From positions 1 through 37,225 of the forward strand of contig NZ_BFFP01000001.1 of assembly GCF_003864415.1 (NCBI RefSeq): a DNA stretch of 37,225 nt, in the 5' to 3' direction. A model generated the notes under the pieces. It was not told the origin of the DNA. It saw only the letters and a program-made list of their open reading frames with translations, and made no database searches. The DNA comes from Ligilactobacillus salitolerans. Its GTDB lineage: Bacteria > Bacillota > Bacilli > Lactobacillales > Lactobacillaceae. This document shows, one piece after another, positions 6,562 to 14,768 of this stretch. Positions within the stretch are counted from its first letter, which is position 1. Each line of letters starts with the position of its first letter. Position numbers and translations under genes: made by a program.

Positions 6562-6868
6562 AATATTCGCTTTCCTTCTTTAAGTGGTGATAATCAACAA
6601 TTTCAACATTGACAAAGTCTCCCTAGTCCTCGACTGCAAAACAAAGTCGATACCGTGCATTAATCTTTATGCTATACTGGCCTTCACGATTTCCTACCAA
6701 TTGTTCTAAATGGTTTGCAGGTGGAACCCGTAAATCATTGATGTTCATAGCACTATCTAACATAATTAGCTTTCGCAGAGCTGTTTTCTGAATTGACTGG
6801 GGTAATTTTTTAGAAAATTTTTAATTATAAATTTTCTCAGTTTCCTTATCTGCAAAATTTCTTATCAT
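6530..6868 (-). pseudogene. higB: HigB-type toxin, two in-frame stop codons
   Basis: Read on the minus strand from the ATG at 6868, the single frame gives MIRNFADKETEKIYN-stop-KFSKKLPQSIQKTALRKL, then LNDLRVPP-like NDLRVPPANHLEQLVG, EGQYSIKINARYRLCF, AVED-stop-GDFVNVEIVDYHHL, ending at 6530. These are HigB (RelE-fold ribosome-dependent mRNase) signatures in the right order with no frameshift over 113 codons. The stops are TAA at codon 16 and TAG about two thirds along. The frame is otherwise preserved, so the loss is recent or the residual sequence is constrained by overlap with higA regulation. No active toxin is expected. Confidence 0.82.
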
Positions 6869-7110
6869 GGTTTTTCCTTTGAGTTAATTTACCATATTAT
6901 GCCTTAATCGCATGTATATGTAAAACAGTTATATTTTTTGGTTTATCAAAACTAACTCCAGTAAGAAAATTTAGTTTCAACTTAGCTCTTTCTGCCTGCT
7001 AAGCGCCCAGATAAGCATATTGCCGAAAAAATGCTCAACATTATTGTTTTTGATTAATGAGTAAAAATGATAAGCTTCTAGTATCAATAATTGAGAAATG
7101 AGGCTTACCC

Positions 7111-8061
7111 ATGAAAGCTTTATACTTTAACAAATTTGGCGACAATTCCGTTTTAAAATACGGAGATGTTGACACTCCTCAGGTCGACAACGATCAAATT
7201 CTAGTAAAAACTGCGTATAGCGGTCTGAATTTTGCTGATATATACCGTCGCCGTGGAACATATCATATTGAAAAACATAAACCTTATATAAACGGTTATG
7301 AAGGATTAGGGACTGTCATTGTTCTCGGTGAAAAAGTTAAAAATTTTAAGTTGAACGATAAAATATTTTTTGTAGATGTGCCTTTGGCAAATGCAGAGTA
7401 TGTCTGTGTTCCAGTTGAACGCGCAATTAAAGTACCCCACGATTTAAATCCAGAACTAGTTGCATCCATTGGTCTGCAAGGATTAACCGCTGATTTTCTA
7501 GCGCATGATTTAGCCCAAAACGTTCTAGGCGATAGGGTGCTGATCCATGGGATCAGTGGTGGTGTAGGACAAATTTTAGCGCAAATGTTGACTGCCGACG
7601 GCATTAACGTTTATGGCGTCACCTCCACCCAAGAAAAACGCTCTTTGGCTCTTAAACAGGGAGCACAAGAATTGTTTTTACGAAACTCTTCTTGGCTGGA
7701 GGATAATAAAGGGAGGTTCCAAACTGTTTATGACGGAGTAGGTAAAACAATTGAGCAAAGCCTACTACTCACCGCTAAAAGAGGGAAAGTTATCTTCTAT
7801 GGAATGGCTGGCGGCAATCCGCCTCAAATTGACCTTCTGCAGTTATTAAATCAATCGAAAAGCATTTTAACTGGTGATTTATGGGACTATTTAACTGACT
7901 CAACCCAAAGAAATGCACGTGCGCAACGTTTATTTAAATATTTTCAAAACAACAAAATACAAATAAGTTCTCCGACTATTTTCCCTTTATCTAAAGGAAA
8001 AGAAGCTTATGCGTATTTAGAATCCGGTCAAAGTACCGGAAAAGTTTTACTAAAACTGTGA
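7111..8061 (+). CDS. Zinc-independent quinone oxidoreductase (MDR superfamily)
   Basis: NADPH-dependent quinone reductase or enoyl reductase of the medium-chain dehydrogenase superfamily. Residues 1-120 form the GroES-like catalytic domain with NFADIYRRRGTY, the typical quinone reductase (QOR) signature. Residues 125-260 form the Rossmann domain with ISGGVGQILAQML (nucleotide loop). The structural and catalytic zinc cysteines of alcohol dehydrogenases are absent. Length of 316 is normal. The ATG follows ATGAGG. It stands alone after a 240-base AT-rich region. Role is probably detoxification of quinones or reactive carbonyls; the physiological substrate is not readable. Confidence 0.88.
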   Translation: MKALYFNKFGDNSVLKYGDVDTPQVDNDQILVKTAYSGLNFADIYRRRGTYHIEKHKPYINGYEGLGTVIVLGEKVKNFKLNDKIFFVDVPLANAEYVCVPVERAIKVPHDLNPELVASIGLQGLTADFLAHDLAQNVLGDRVLIHGISGGVGQILAQMLTADGINVYGVTSTQEKRSLALKQGAQELFLRNSSWLEDNKGRFQTVYDGVGKTIEQSLLLTAKRGKVIFYGMAGGNPPQIDLLQLLNQSKSILTGDLWDYLTDSTQRNARAQRLFKYFQNNKIQISSPTIFPLSKGKEAYAYLESGQSTGKVLLKL

Positions 8062-8274
8062 GCATAATCGGAACTGTTTTAGCGGCAGACAGATTTTAAA
8101 ATGAAGTTAGCTACCAGCCCAAAAGTCAGTCATTCCGCATTAGGCTAGCCGTGCATCTTGTTTGCCCATGTTTAAGTCAGGCCAGTACCAAAAAATGCCC
8201 GCAATTACCGATTTTGGTTAAATCATTTGCAATTTTCGGTACCAGTTGGGACCATAAAGCTAGAGGTGATATTT

Positions 8275-8517
8275 ATGACCAGCCAAGTACATTTTAGAAT
8301 GGACGATCAAGAAAAGAAGGAGTTTGAACTTGTCCTTAGTCGTGTAGGTTTAACGCCTGGAGAAGCATTTAGGATCTTTGCAAAAAAAGCCATTGAAGCT
8401 GGCGGGATCCCATTTGAAGTTTCTCAACCTACTCCACGTTTAGAAAAAGCCATGAAAAGCCAAGATTACGTTGAATTTAACGATCCTGAAGAAGGGTTGG
8501 GCTGGTTAAATGACTGA
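8275..8517 (+). CDS. RelB/DinJ-type antitoxin, orphaned
   Basis: Ribbon-helix-helix antitoxin of 80 residues. HFRMDDQEKKEFELVLSRVG and LTPGEAFRIFAKKAIEAGGIPFEV match the DinJ/RelB N-terminal DNA-binding domain; the C-terminus (FNDPEEGLGWLND) is the toxin-neutralising tail. The frame is open 16 codons further upstream, but AGAGGTGAT ends 4 bases before the ATG at 8275. It overlaps the toxin start by 8 bases, the normal coupled arrangement. The toxin is frameshifted, so this protein probably remains only as a DNA-binding protein or as an antidote to a toxin encoded elsewhere. Confidence 0.85.
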   Translation: MTSQVHFRMDDQEKKEFELVLSRVGLTPGEAFRIFAKKAIEAGGIPFEVSQPTPRLEKAMKSQDYVEFNDPEEGLGWLND

Positions 8518-8790
8518 ATTTGTTTATAAGCTTGCTTTTGAACGTCAGTTTAAAAACACTATAAGACGATTTTAAAAGGCGGCCGCTATACAAAAGAAGA
8601 TTTTGAAGCCGTGTACCGTAAACTATTACGAGATGAGCCGTTAGAACCACATTATAATGATCATCCTCTGGTTAATCGAAAACCAGAGCGTGATTTACAT
8701 ATCAAACCAGTCTGGATATTGATTTACAAATATGATGGCGAATTCGTGCGTTTTATTGACACAGACTCACATTCGGATCTTTTCAAATAA
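8510..8790 (+). pseudogene. YafQ/RelE-type toxin, frameshifted
   Basis: The frame starts MTEFVYKLAFERQFKNTIRR and hits TAA at about 8573. Shifting frame near 8569-8577 restores GGRYTKEDFEAVYRKLL, EPHYNDHPLVN, ERDLHIKPVWILIYKYDG and the YafQ-family end TDSHSDLFK, stopping at 8788-8790. YafQ is a ribosome-bound mRNA endonuclease. The HIxxD motif of YafQ (catalytic Asp67) reads HIKPV here, so a catalytic aspartate is replaced by valine as well. Both lesions argue that the toxin is dead. Confidence 0.85.
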
Positions 8791-8822
8791 AAAGCAACTC
8801 AAATAATTTGAGTTGCTTTTTA
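8789..8822. terminator. Bidirectional terminator after the relBE-type locus
   Basis: AAAAGCAACTCAAA-TAA-TTTGAGTTGCTTTT, a perfect 14-bp stem with T-runs on both strands, between two converging genes. Confidence 0.9.
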
Positions 8823-8832
8823 TTTGAATACA

Positions 8833-9261
8833 CTATTTCTCTAGCCTAGTACTTTCTTTAACTAAAGACGCTAAGTTGTTTAAATTAACATTAAATGCAT
8901 GTTTAGCAATCGGAGTTAAAAGTTTTACTGGCAGGTACAAATCCGCTTTTTCTGGAATATAAACATCTTCTTGAATCGTTGTTTGGTTACCCTCGCCTAC
9001 TATTGAAAAGAAAACTTCGTACTCTAATCGTCCTTCCGTACTAGTATATTTAATACCTTCTTCTGTTTCTTCAACACTGATCACTTCATGTTGATTAAGT
9101 GCCGCTTCCGCTCTGCTGATAGTAAAACTACTCTTTCCTTCTCCTACTAACGTAATTGAAGGGGCCCAATCTGACAAATGTTGCGGATTTATTAAAAACT
9201 GCCAAACTTGCTTTTGATTCGCACCCACTACTACTACATTGGAAAATAATTTTTGCTGCAT
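8833..9261 (-). CDS. SRPBCC-family (START-like) protein
   Basis: A 142-residue protein of the polyketide cyclase / START-like fold, which binds hydrophobic ligands in a deep pocket. NQKQVWQFLINPQHLSDWAPS (about 15-35) is the characteristic first helix region. The remainder is the antiparallel sheet and a long C-terminal helix. No signal peptide. Start ATG follows AAGGAGGTCTTAATTT. TTAAGAC (9265-9271) and GTCTTAA (9287-9293) can pair and would take in part of this ribosome site. It follows the XRE/TPR regulator in the same direction by 75 bases and may be its target. Ligand unknown. Confidence 0.8.
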   Translation of the reverse strand: MQQKLFSNVVVVGANQKQVWQFLINPQHLSDWAPSITLVGEGKSSFTISRAEAALNQHEVISVEETEEGIKYTSTEGRLEYEVFFSIVGEGNQTTIQEDVYIPEKADLYLPVKLLTPIAKHAFNVNLNNLASLVKESTRLEK

Positions 9262-9336
9262 AAATTAAGACCTCCTTGATTTGATAGTCTTAATTTAACG
9301 AATCTTTGTATCTGTTGATAATCAGAATGCTGATAT

Positions 9337-10164
9337 TTAGAAGTTTTCGTTGATTTTTTCCTTAAACAAACTTTTTAAAAAGTCACTGCGCTGTAATGCT
9401 TCTAATTTTCGATCTTCTTGTTCATTTTCTTCAGCGATTTGAGCAATCAATCGGTATAAATTTGCCAACATATAATGTGGATCATGATCAGTTATATAAG
9501 CAATTCCTTTTGCGGTCCATTTTAAAGCATCTTTTGTTTTTCTAAGTTTATAGTTAGTTAAGGCCGCTAAATAAAAAATTATGTTTAAATTTTGCGTATA
9601 GTTTGCCTGATCAATATCTGTCATAGCCTTAATTGTTAATGTAGACGCCGAATCAGCTAGACCTTTTTTTGCCTGTATGAAGCCTAATGAAACCAGGCCT
9701 AATCTTGTTAAAGCTGAGTCAATTCTTACTTTTTCGTCACTAGATATTGATATCTTTAAATTTTGTTCAGCAGTCGTTAAATCTGTGTCCACGTGAAAAT
9801 TGGCAACACCTAAATAATAGTAATATGCTTGTGTTTGTTCTGCAGTTTGAACTTTGTCAATCGTCGCTGGATCTAACAAAAAATTTTTTAGTTCAGCATA
9901 CTTGTGCTGATCGCATAGTTTTGAAAGAGTATTATTAAACATTTGACTAGTCGAAATTGAAAAGTCTCTACTCAAGCTGATTTCGTCTAAGCTGATAGCT
10001 AAACGATCACATAAAGCAAGCAATAAGCGAGCGTTTGGCATATATTTTCCATTTTCGATCGCTGATAACATTGATTGAGCACAAATACCGGCAGCAACTT
10101 CTTTTTGCGAAAGACGTTGCTGTTTACGTATACTTTTTAATAAATTTCCTAACTGCCTAGGCAT
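9337..10164 (-). CDS. XRE-family regulator with TPR-like domain (RRNPP/Rgg-like)
   Basis: Residues 5-65 are an XRE helix-turn-helix (LLKSIRKQQRLSQKEVAAGI, then MLSAIENGKYMPNARLLLAL). Residues 75-275 are helical with repeated tetratricopeptide-like patterns (TQAYYYYLGVANFH, NYTQNLNIIFYLAALTNY, YMLANLYRLIAQIAEE). This is the layout of Rgg/PlcR/ComR-type regulators, many of which bind short secreted peptides. I searched both flanks and found no convincing pheromone gene, so peptide control is inference. A leftward promoter has a perfect TATAAT (10203-10208) and TTGGAA with a wide 19-base spacer. The adjacent SRPBCC gene and the divergent membrane protein gene are the likely targets. Confidence 0.82.
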   Translation of the reverse strand: MPRQLGNLLKSIRKQQRLSQKEVAAGICAQSMLSAIENGKYMPNARLLLALCDRLAISLDEISLSRDFSISTSQMFNNTLSKLCDQHKYAELKNFLLDPATIDKVQTAEQTQAYYYYLGVANFHVDTDLTTAEQNLKISISSDEKVRIDSALTRLGLVSLGFIQAKKGLADSASTLTIKAMTDIDQANYTQNLNIIFYLAALTNYKLRKTKDALKWTAKGIAYITDHDPHYMLANLYRLIAQIAEENEQEDRKLEALQRSDFLKSLFKEKINENF

Positions 10165-10523
10165 CGTACTAATCCCCCCTGTAATAATTCTGACTTAAAG
10201 ATATTATACGTGAGTATTGATTATTTCTTCCAATAAACTGTAATTAAGTGATTCCCACAGCCTATTAGGTCTTGCTTTTCTTGGAAATTTTTTTGTTCGC
10301 TAAAAATTTGCTTTCTTATTTTATTGTGCTAGAACTAAGCTATCCATTCGACTTCAAGTTCATATTTTGAGCAAATAACTATTCAGGAGGTTGGATTCGA
10401 AAGCATACCTTATGTAGCAACAAATCCCTAATTTTTTCTATGTTATACTAAAATTATAGTTAACTAATACTTAAAAGCCTTACTTAGAGTCGTGTAAAAA
10501 ATCTTGTATGGAGGGTTCTGCTA
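10165..10523. promoter_or_regulatory. Divergent intergenic region with promoters and a possible gene remnant
   Basis: Holds the leftward promoter of the XRE gene (TATAAT on the minus strand, 10203-10208) and a rightward extended -10 TGTTATACT (10441-10449) for the membrane protein. Between them a plus-strand frame of about 53 codons (10272-10433) ends FESIPYVATNP but has no ribosome site or start. It may be a gene remnant or chance. An orphan AGGAGG at 10385-10390 has no start codon at usable distance. Confidence 0.4.
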
Positions 10524-10844
10524 ATGTTGTCTGTAATTGGAGTTACTCTTCTTTTTTTATTCATGCTTTTAACTGGATTTGCTGCCTTATTGGACCTTTT
10601 TAACAACGAGGGCAAACATAATCCTTTCTTAACTTTAAACATAATTACTGTTATTGCAGCACTAACACCATCTGTATACTTTGTTTATAACTATAAAACA
10701 TTTATTGTCATAACAATGTTTTCTTGCATAGTCATTTCTATTTGCGCAATTTTAACTGGTATTTTTAAAAAAAGCTTCCATCTGAGCCACCATATAGTAC
10801 GAATACTAATACTGTTATTCATTTTCACTTTGTGCTTAATTTGA
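10524..10844 (+). CDS. Hypothetical four-helix membrane protein
   Basis: A 106-residue protein not recognised. Four hydrophobic segments at about 3-25, 38-55, 60-80 and 88-106 with short loops; only a few charged residues (EGKHN in the first loop, KKSFHLSHH before the last helix). Start ATG follows GGAGGG by 9 bases, and a rightward extended -10 promoter lies about 75 bases upstream. It is divergent from the XRE/TPR regulator, so regulation by it is plausible. Codon usage is AT-rich like its neighbours. Function unknown. Confidence 0.65.
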   Translation: MLSVIGVTLLFLFMLLTGFAALLDLFNNEGKHNPFLTLNIITVIAALTPSVYFVYNYKTFIVITMFSCIVISICAILTGIFKKSFHLSHHIVRILILLFIFTLCLI

Positions 10845-10955
10845 ATTCGAAATTAAATCAGACAAGTATCAAAAAATGTTAGCTATTATCGGACGGACTG
10901 TGTTAGTTGTAATTGTCAAATTAAGTTACACTGTACTAAAAGGAAGATGTAAACG

Positions 10956-11159
10956 ATGAGCAGGCAAAATTCTTGGAGAATTATTGGTATTCTATTTCTA
11001 TTCGGAGCTCTTTTATTGGGCATTTTTGCTAAAGAACCATTTGTTAATCTATCAATAAGCAGCAATAATCTATCTTTTTCTGGCTCGTTTTCATTTTTAT
11101 TTTTGCTAACAGGAATTGTTTCCTTTTGCTATTCAGTATCTTCAACACATAGAAAGTAA
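10956..11159 (+). CDS. Hypothetical two-helix membrane protein
   Basis: A 67-residue protein with two hydrophobic helices (about 8-25 and 42-60) separated by a Ser/Asn-rich loop (VNLSISSNNLSFSGS). It ends with the basic HRK. Start ATG follows AAGGAAGATGTAAACG. It is 111 bases after the previous small membrane gene and may share its transcript. No family recognised. Confidence 0.6.
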   Translation: MSRQNSWRIIGILFLFGALLLGIFAKEPFVNLSISSNNLSFSGSFSFLFLLTGIVSFCYSVSSTHRK

Positions 11160-11235
11160 AAAATTACTGGGATTTAGGATCCATTTGTTACAAGTAGGTC
11201 CTAGCTTTTTGCTTGAAAAAGGGAGTTGAAATAAT

Positions 11236-12108
11236 GTGTATTTAGAAGAGCAAGTCACTTTAACTGCGAAACAGCAAAGTGAAGTTATCCGCTTATTAAC
11301 TGCTATCCATCAAGCAGATCAAAGTTTTAGAGATCCATATCTCAGCAATCAGTTTAACTATTTTCCAGACATGCCGACTTTCATTTTGGCTTACGAAAAA
11401 AGTATGTTAATTGGCTTTACAATGTTATACGCTGATGGGGAAGTTAATGAACCAATAGACTTGTATCTGAACGTCTTACCGAAATTTAGGAATCAAGGCA
11501 TAGCAACTCTAATGCTCGAGCATGCGCAACAAATTCTATCTTCGTTTGGTTATCACAAAATAGAATATGTCTCCGAAAAAAGTTTTTTACAAAGAAACCC
11601 TAACTTCCTAGCAAAGACAGCCTTGACTATCGGCGAATCGGAATACCAGATGAGATGTCTCGCTATGCCCAGAGATACTCAAAAACTCAAAACAGACGTC
11701 GACCTTAATGTCAGAAAAATGCAAGCAAGTGACGCTGATCGGCTGATAGCTTTGCAAAGTGAAGCCTTTGCCATCCCAGAAGACGAAAGTAAAACTTACA
11801 TAGATGAAAGCTTTAATGATGTCTCCACACTAACTTTTGTTCTTGAGTACAAAAGCGAAGTGATCGGCTATTGTGCAATAGACAATGGTCAAGACTATTA
11901 TTTCTTTGGACTCGTGGTAGACGCTAAATTTCGCAATCATGGCTATGGAACATTCTTTATTAAAACAATTATGCAGATACTGGAACTTCAGCAACATAAA
12001 GCTTTTGTGTTAGGAGTAGAAAAAGATAATTTAGCTGCACTTCATGCCTATAAAAATGCTGGTTTTTATGTGGAAACAGAAATCGTATATTTAGTATCTA
12101 AAGGTTGA
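11236..12108 (+). CDS. Tandem GNAT acetyltransferase (two GNAT domains)
   Basis: 290 residues with two GNAT folds. Domain 1 (about 1-135) has VLPKFRNQGIATLMLEHA as motif A; domain 2 (about 153-290) has VVDAKFRNHGYGTFFIKTI and KDNLAALHAYKNAGFYVE. Both keep an R/Q-x-x-G-x-G/A acetyl-CoA loop, so both may bind cofactor, although in most double-GNAT proteins only one is catalytic. Start is a GTG: an ATG two bases upstream is out of frame and stops after three codons, and GGGAG lies 10 bases before the GTG. It stands alone. Substrate unknown. Confidence 0.82.
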   Translation: MYLEEQVTLTAKQQSEVIRLLTAIHQADQSFRDPYLSNQFNYFPDMPTFILAYEKSMLIGFTMLYADGEVNEPIDLYLNVLPKFRNQGIATLMLEHAQQILSSFGYHKIEYVSEKSFLQRNPNFLAKTALTIGESEYQMRCLAMPRDTQKLKTDVDLNVRKMQASDADRLIALQSEAFAIPEDESKTYIDESFNDVSTLTFVLEYKSEVIGYCAIDNGQDYYFFGLVVDAKFRNHGYGTFFIKTIMQILELQQHKAFVLGVEKDNLAALHAYKNAGFYVETEIVYLVSKG

Positions 12109-12195
12109 AAGCTTACTGTTATTTATACCGACAATGCAACTACAATATTTTCAATGACCACAATTATATTGAATTGACTCTAGGAGGTGTTCAAA

Positions 12196-12462
12196 ATGTA
12201 TAAAAAGCAATTACCTTTGGCAGAAAGATTATCGTTGGTCAGTTTAGAAGAACCAGTAGAACAGGAAATAATTACAACCGCAATTGAACAACTTAGCAGC
12301 GGTCAAAAAGAAAATTTTGTTTTAGGAGCTATGAAAGATAAATTTAGAAAGTTAGCGCTTAACCAAAACATCTCTCAAAAGGGGCTTAATTTTTATACAG
12401 AACTACAAAAACCAAATATAAAAGTTGATACCGCCTTATCTTCTTCAACGTGGTTTCACTGA
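12196..12462 (+). CDS. Hypothetical small helical protein
   Basis: 88 residues, not recognised. Start ATG follows a perfect AGGAGG (12182-12187) with 8-base spacing; an in-frame GTG at 12187 overlaps that site and is rejected. No membrane segment. The sequence is mainly helical (EQEIITTAIEQLSSGQKENF, then MKDKFRKLALNQNISQKGLN) with a polar tail ending SSSTWFH. Size resembles small cytosolic immunity proteins, but no specific similarity supports that. A strong terminator follows immediately, so it is a single-gene unit. Confidence 0.6.
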   Translation: MYKKQLPLAERLSLVSLEEPVEQEIITTAIEQLSSGQKENFVLGAMKDKFRKLALNQNISQKGLNFYTELQKPNIKVDTALSSSTWFH

Positions 12463-12488
12463 TTCTGGGTTATATCAACTAACCCAAA

Positions 12489-12530
12489 CAAGCCGCCCTC
12501 AACCCACTAGAGTTTATGAGAGCGGCTTTT
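12489..12530 (+). terminator. Rho-independent terminator
   Basis: AAGCCGC and CTC pair with GAG and GCGGCTT, followed by TTTTT. Confidence 0.8.
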
Positions 12531-12631
12531 TACCTGCAAATAATTTGTTTTTCGTCATTTTTCGCTTGGAAGATAACTAAATTTGGCTACGAATCCGCCC
12601 CTTAACCTTTGTCCTCTTCCTCACTTCACAG

Positions 12632-13099
12632 TCAGTCCAGTTCCCCCAGCCATCGATACAAACCCTCCATATTGAGCGGCTTATTCTTCACGTAGCTAAA
12701 AACTTGGTATTGGTGATCTTCTAAAAACTCTTTTTGCGTGACCGTCAGATCCTGCTGATCGCCCTTTAATGCCGACCAGGTCTCTGGGATCAGATTCACG
12801 ACACCCACACCCTTAGTCACCAGGTTGTTAAACAGGCGCTGGTTTTGCCGTTTAATTTCTGGAACTTTGGGTAAGCCAATTTGCCGAAAATAATATTTCA
12901 TTACATAATGATAAGTCGTTCTCTTTCCATCCTGCTCTTTTAAAGGCCGGATCAACTGCCCGTCAGGAAAAAGTAAGATCGCATCCTGACTGTGCTGGGT
13001 AAAGGTCAAGTCATCATTTGCAGCGACAAAATTTCTCAGTGCCTGCTGATCAAATAACGGATTCTTTTCTGCCGCTTCGACCTTAGCGTGCTCATTCAA
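12632..13099 (-). CDS. Hypothetical protein, last gene of the opuC-like operon
   Basis: 155 residues, not recognised. No signal or membrane segment. Central part (TYHYVMKYYFRQIGLPKVPE) is aromatic and basic; the C-terminus ends NMEGLYRWLGELD. ATG follows TTGGAGGGAAAGTTTTGA with 8-base spacing. It lies 27 bases after the 93-residue gene on the same strand and belongs to the same five-gene unit, which suggests but does not prove a link to stress or redox physiology. Confidence 0.65.
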   Translation of the reverse strand: MNEHAKVEAAEKNPLFDQQALRNFVAANDDLTFTQHSQDAILLFPDGQLIRPLKEQDGKRTTYHYVMKYYFRQIGLPKVPEIKRQNQRLFNNLVTKGVGVVNLIPETWSALKGDQQDLTVTQKEFLEDHQYQVFSYVKNKPLNMEGLYRWLGELD

Positions 13100-13126
13100 A
13101 ACTTTCCCTCCAACTTAATCTCAGAT

Positions 13127-13408
13127 CTAAGGTGCCAAAATTTTAGACAGCCGTTGCAATTCCTCCTCCGTAAAATCGGCGAGTGGCTTGTCAAAGCCTA
13201 CTTTTTTCAGGCTCTGATCCAACTGTTCTTTGCCAGCATTCAAACTATCTAATAGATCGCCATAATCCTTGGTTTTTTGTTCTAAATCACCCGGATCGGG
13301 CTGTCCTTGAGCTCGAAGCTGGTCTAATTCTTTGATCACGTGGTTTAGTTGGTTGGCTTTAGCAAAATATTTCACCAAAAATTGCTTGGCTGCTTCCTGG
13401 CTATCCAT
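13127..13408 (-). CDS. Hypothetical helical protein
   Basis: 93 residues, almost wholly helical and charged, with heptad-like spacing (AKANQLNHVIKELDQLRAQ, then LEQKTKDYGDLLDSLNAGKE), so a small coiled-coil or helical bundle. The end (DFTEEELQRLSKILAP) is a separate short helix. Starts 12 bases after the flavoprotein gene with AAAGGAGACAATGT before the ATG, so it is translated from the same message. No family recognised. Confidence 0.65.
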   Translation of the reverse strand: MDSQEAAKQFLVKYFAKANQLNHVIKELDQLRAQGQPDPGDLEQKTKDYGDLLDSLNAGKEQLDQSLKKVGFDKPLADFTEEELQRLSKILAP

Positions 13409-13420
13409 ACATTGTCTCCT

Positions 13421-14764
13421 TTAATACAAATACTGCAGATCGCTGGCCGTCGTCGGATAGGCGAATAAAGTTGCCCTCAGTTTTTGGGCCGAGTATTGTT
13501 CACCGATCAATAATGTCAAGTAATTGATCATTTCATCTGCTTCCATGCTTAAACAAGCCGCGCCTACTACTTGGTCATTCAATTTATCTTCAATTATCTG
13601 TACCAATGTCTCACTTTCATGCTGGCGCTTATAGGTGATCCAGCTGGAAACATCGGTTGTTTTGACCCGGTAACGGGCCGGATCCTTTAAGGCTTCATCT
13701 TCGGTTAAACCGACCTGGGCTAACTTGGGAAACGAGAAAACCGTGGTTGGCACAGCTGGATAACTGATCTCTGCATCGTTGCCTGCGATTTGTTCCGCTA
13801 CGTATTTAGCCTCATAACCCGCAGTTGGAGTTAACTTCGGTACTGGTGAAGCGGCTGCATCGCCCACTGCATAGATGTGTGCGGCAGTCGAGCGTAAATG
13901 CCGGTCCACGATCACACCAAAGCGTGAATATTCGACCCCGGCCTGGGTCAAGCCAAGCTGGTCAACATTAGGCTGCCGGCCAACCGCAGCGAAAACAGCA
14001 TTCGTATCATGGGTGTAGCCGCTTTTTCCGACCACCTGAAAGCCTGGTGCAGTTTTTTTGACCTCTGCTAAATCTTGATTATAAACAAAATGAACCGCCA
14101 ATTTTTCTAAGCCGACAACCAATTTATCAACTAGCTGTTTCGGAAAGGCTTTTAGCGGCCGGTCATTATACAGGACAACTGTCACTTGTGAGCCGGCTGC
14201 CGCCGCGATCCCGGCTAATTCGAAGGCAACATAGCCTCCACCAATGATCGTGATATCTTGGGGCAAATTATCCAAGTCTAAAAAGTCCGTACTTGTCTGC
14301 AAAAACTCCTTGCCGGGAATTTCTAAAAGCCGTGGTCGCTGTCCTGTCGCAATGATAAAGTTTTCTGCTTCCAGATGATGGCCGCCAACTTCTAAAGTTG
14401 TTGGGCTGCTGAAATTAGCATGACCCATATAAGTCTTGATCCCGCTATTGGCCAAGCTCCCCTTCGTGGAAGGACTAATTTCGCGAGTATAGGCTCGTTT
14501 GTTAGCCATTAATTCCGGCCAGTTAGTTTTAAGCTTCGCATCTAGTCCCGCACCTGCAAATAAGGCGGCACGCTGCTTAGCCTCAACTGCGGCATACAAA
14601 ATTTTCTTCGGGTCACAGCCGCGATTAGGACAGGTCCCGCCCCAGAGATCCTCCTCCACAATTGCCACTGTTTTCCCTTGTGCTTTTAGCGTCGAGGCTG
14701 CGGCATTTCCAGCTGGTCCGGCGCCAATAATAACTGCTGCATACTTTTCTGTTGCTTGTGCCAT
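13421..14764 (-). CDS. FAD-dependent disulfide-reductase-like oxidoreductase
   Basis: Class I pyridine nucleotide-disulfide oxidoreductase, 447 residues. GAGPAGNAA (14-22) binds FAD; GGTCPNRGC (42-50) gives a CxxxxC redox pair Cys45/Cys50; GGGYVAFELAG binds NAD(P)H; AVGDAAAS is the second FAD site. It resembles glutathione reductase-like proteins of lactobacilli. In glutathione reductase the C-terminal HPTxxEE supplies the catalytic His-Glu base. Here the region reads YPTTASD, so the histidine is tyrosine and the chemistry may differ. ATG 14764 is chosen over the frame's 14794 because AGGGGAG lies 7 bases upstream; that site overlaps the stop of the preceding ATPase gene. Confidence 0.85.
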   Translation of the reverse strand: MAQATEKYAAVIIGAGPAGNAAASTLKAQGKTVAIVEEDLWGGTCPNRGCDPKKILYAAVEAKQRAALFAGAGLDAKLKTNWPELMANKRAYTREISPSTKGSLANSGIKTYMGHANFSSPTTLEVGGHHLEAENFIIATGQRPRLLEIPGKEFLQTSTDFLDLDNLPQDITIIGGGYVAFELAGIAAAAGSQVTVVLYNDRPLKAFPKQLVDKLVVGLEKLAVHFVYNQDLAEVKKTAPGFQVVGKSGYTHDTNAVFAAVGRQPNVDQLGLTQAGVEYSRFGVIVDRHLRSTAAHIYAVGDAAASPVPKLTPTAGYEAKYVAEQIAGNDAEISYPAVPTTVFSFPKLAQVGLTEDEALKDPARYRVKTTDVSSWITYKRQHESETLVQIIEDKLNDQVVGAACLSMEADEMINYLTLLIGEQYSAQKLRATLFAYPTTASDLQYLY

Positions 14765-14768
14765 TTGC

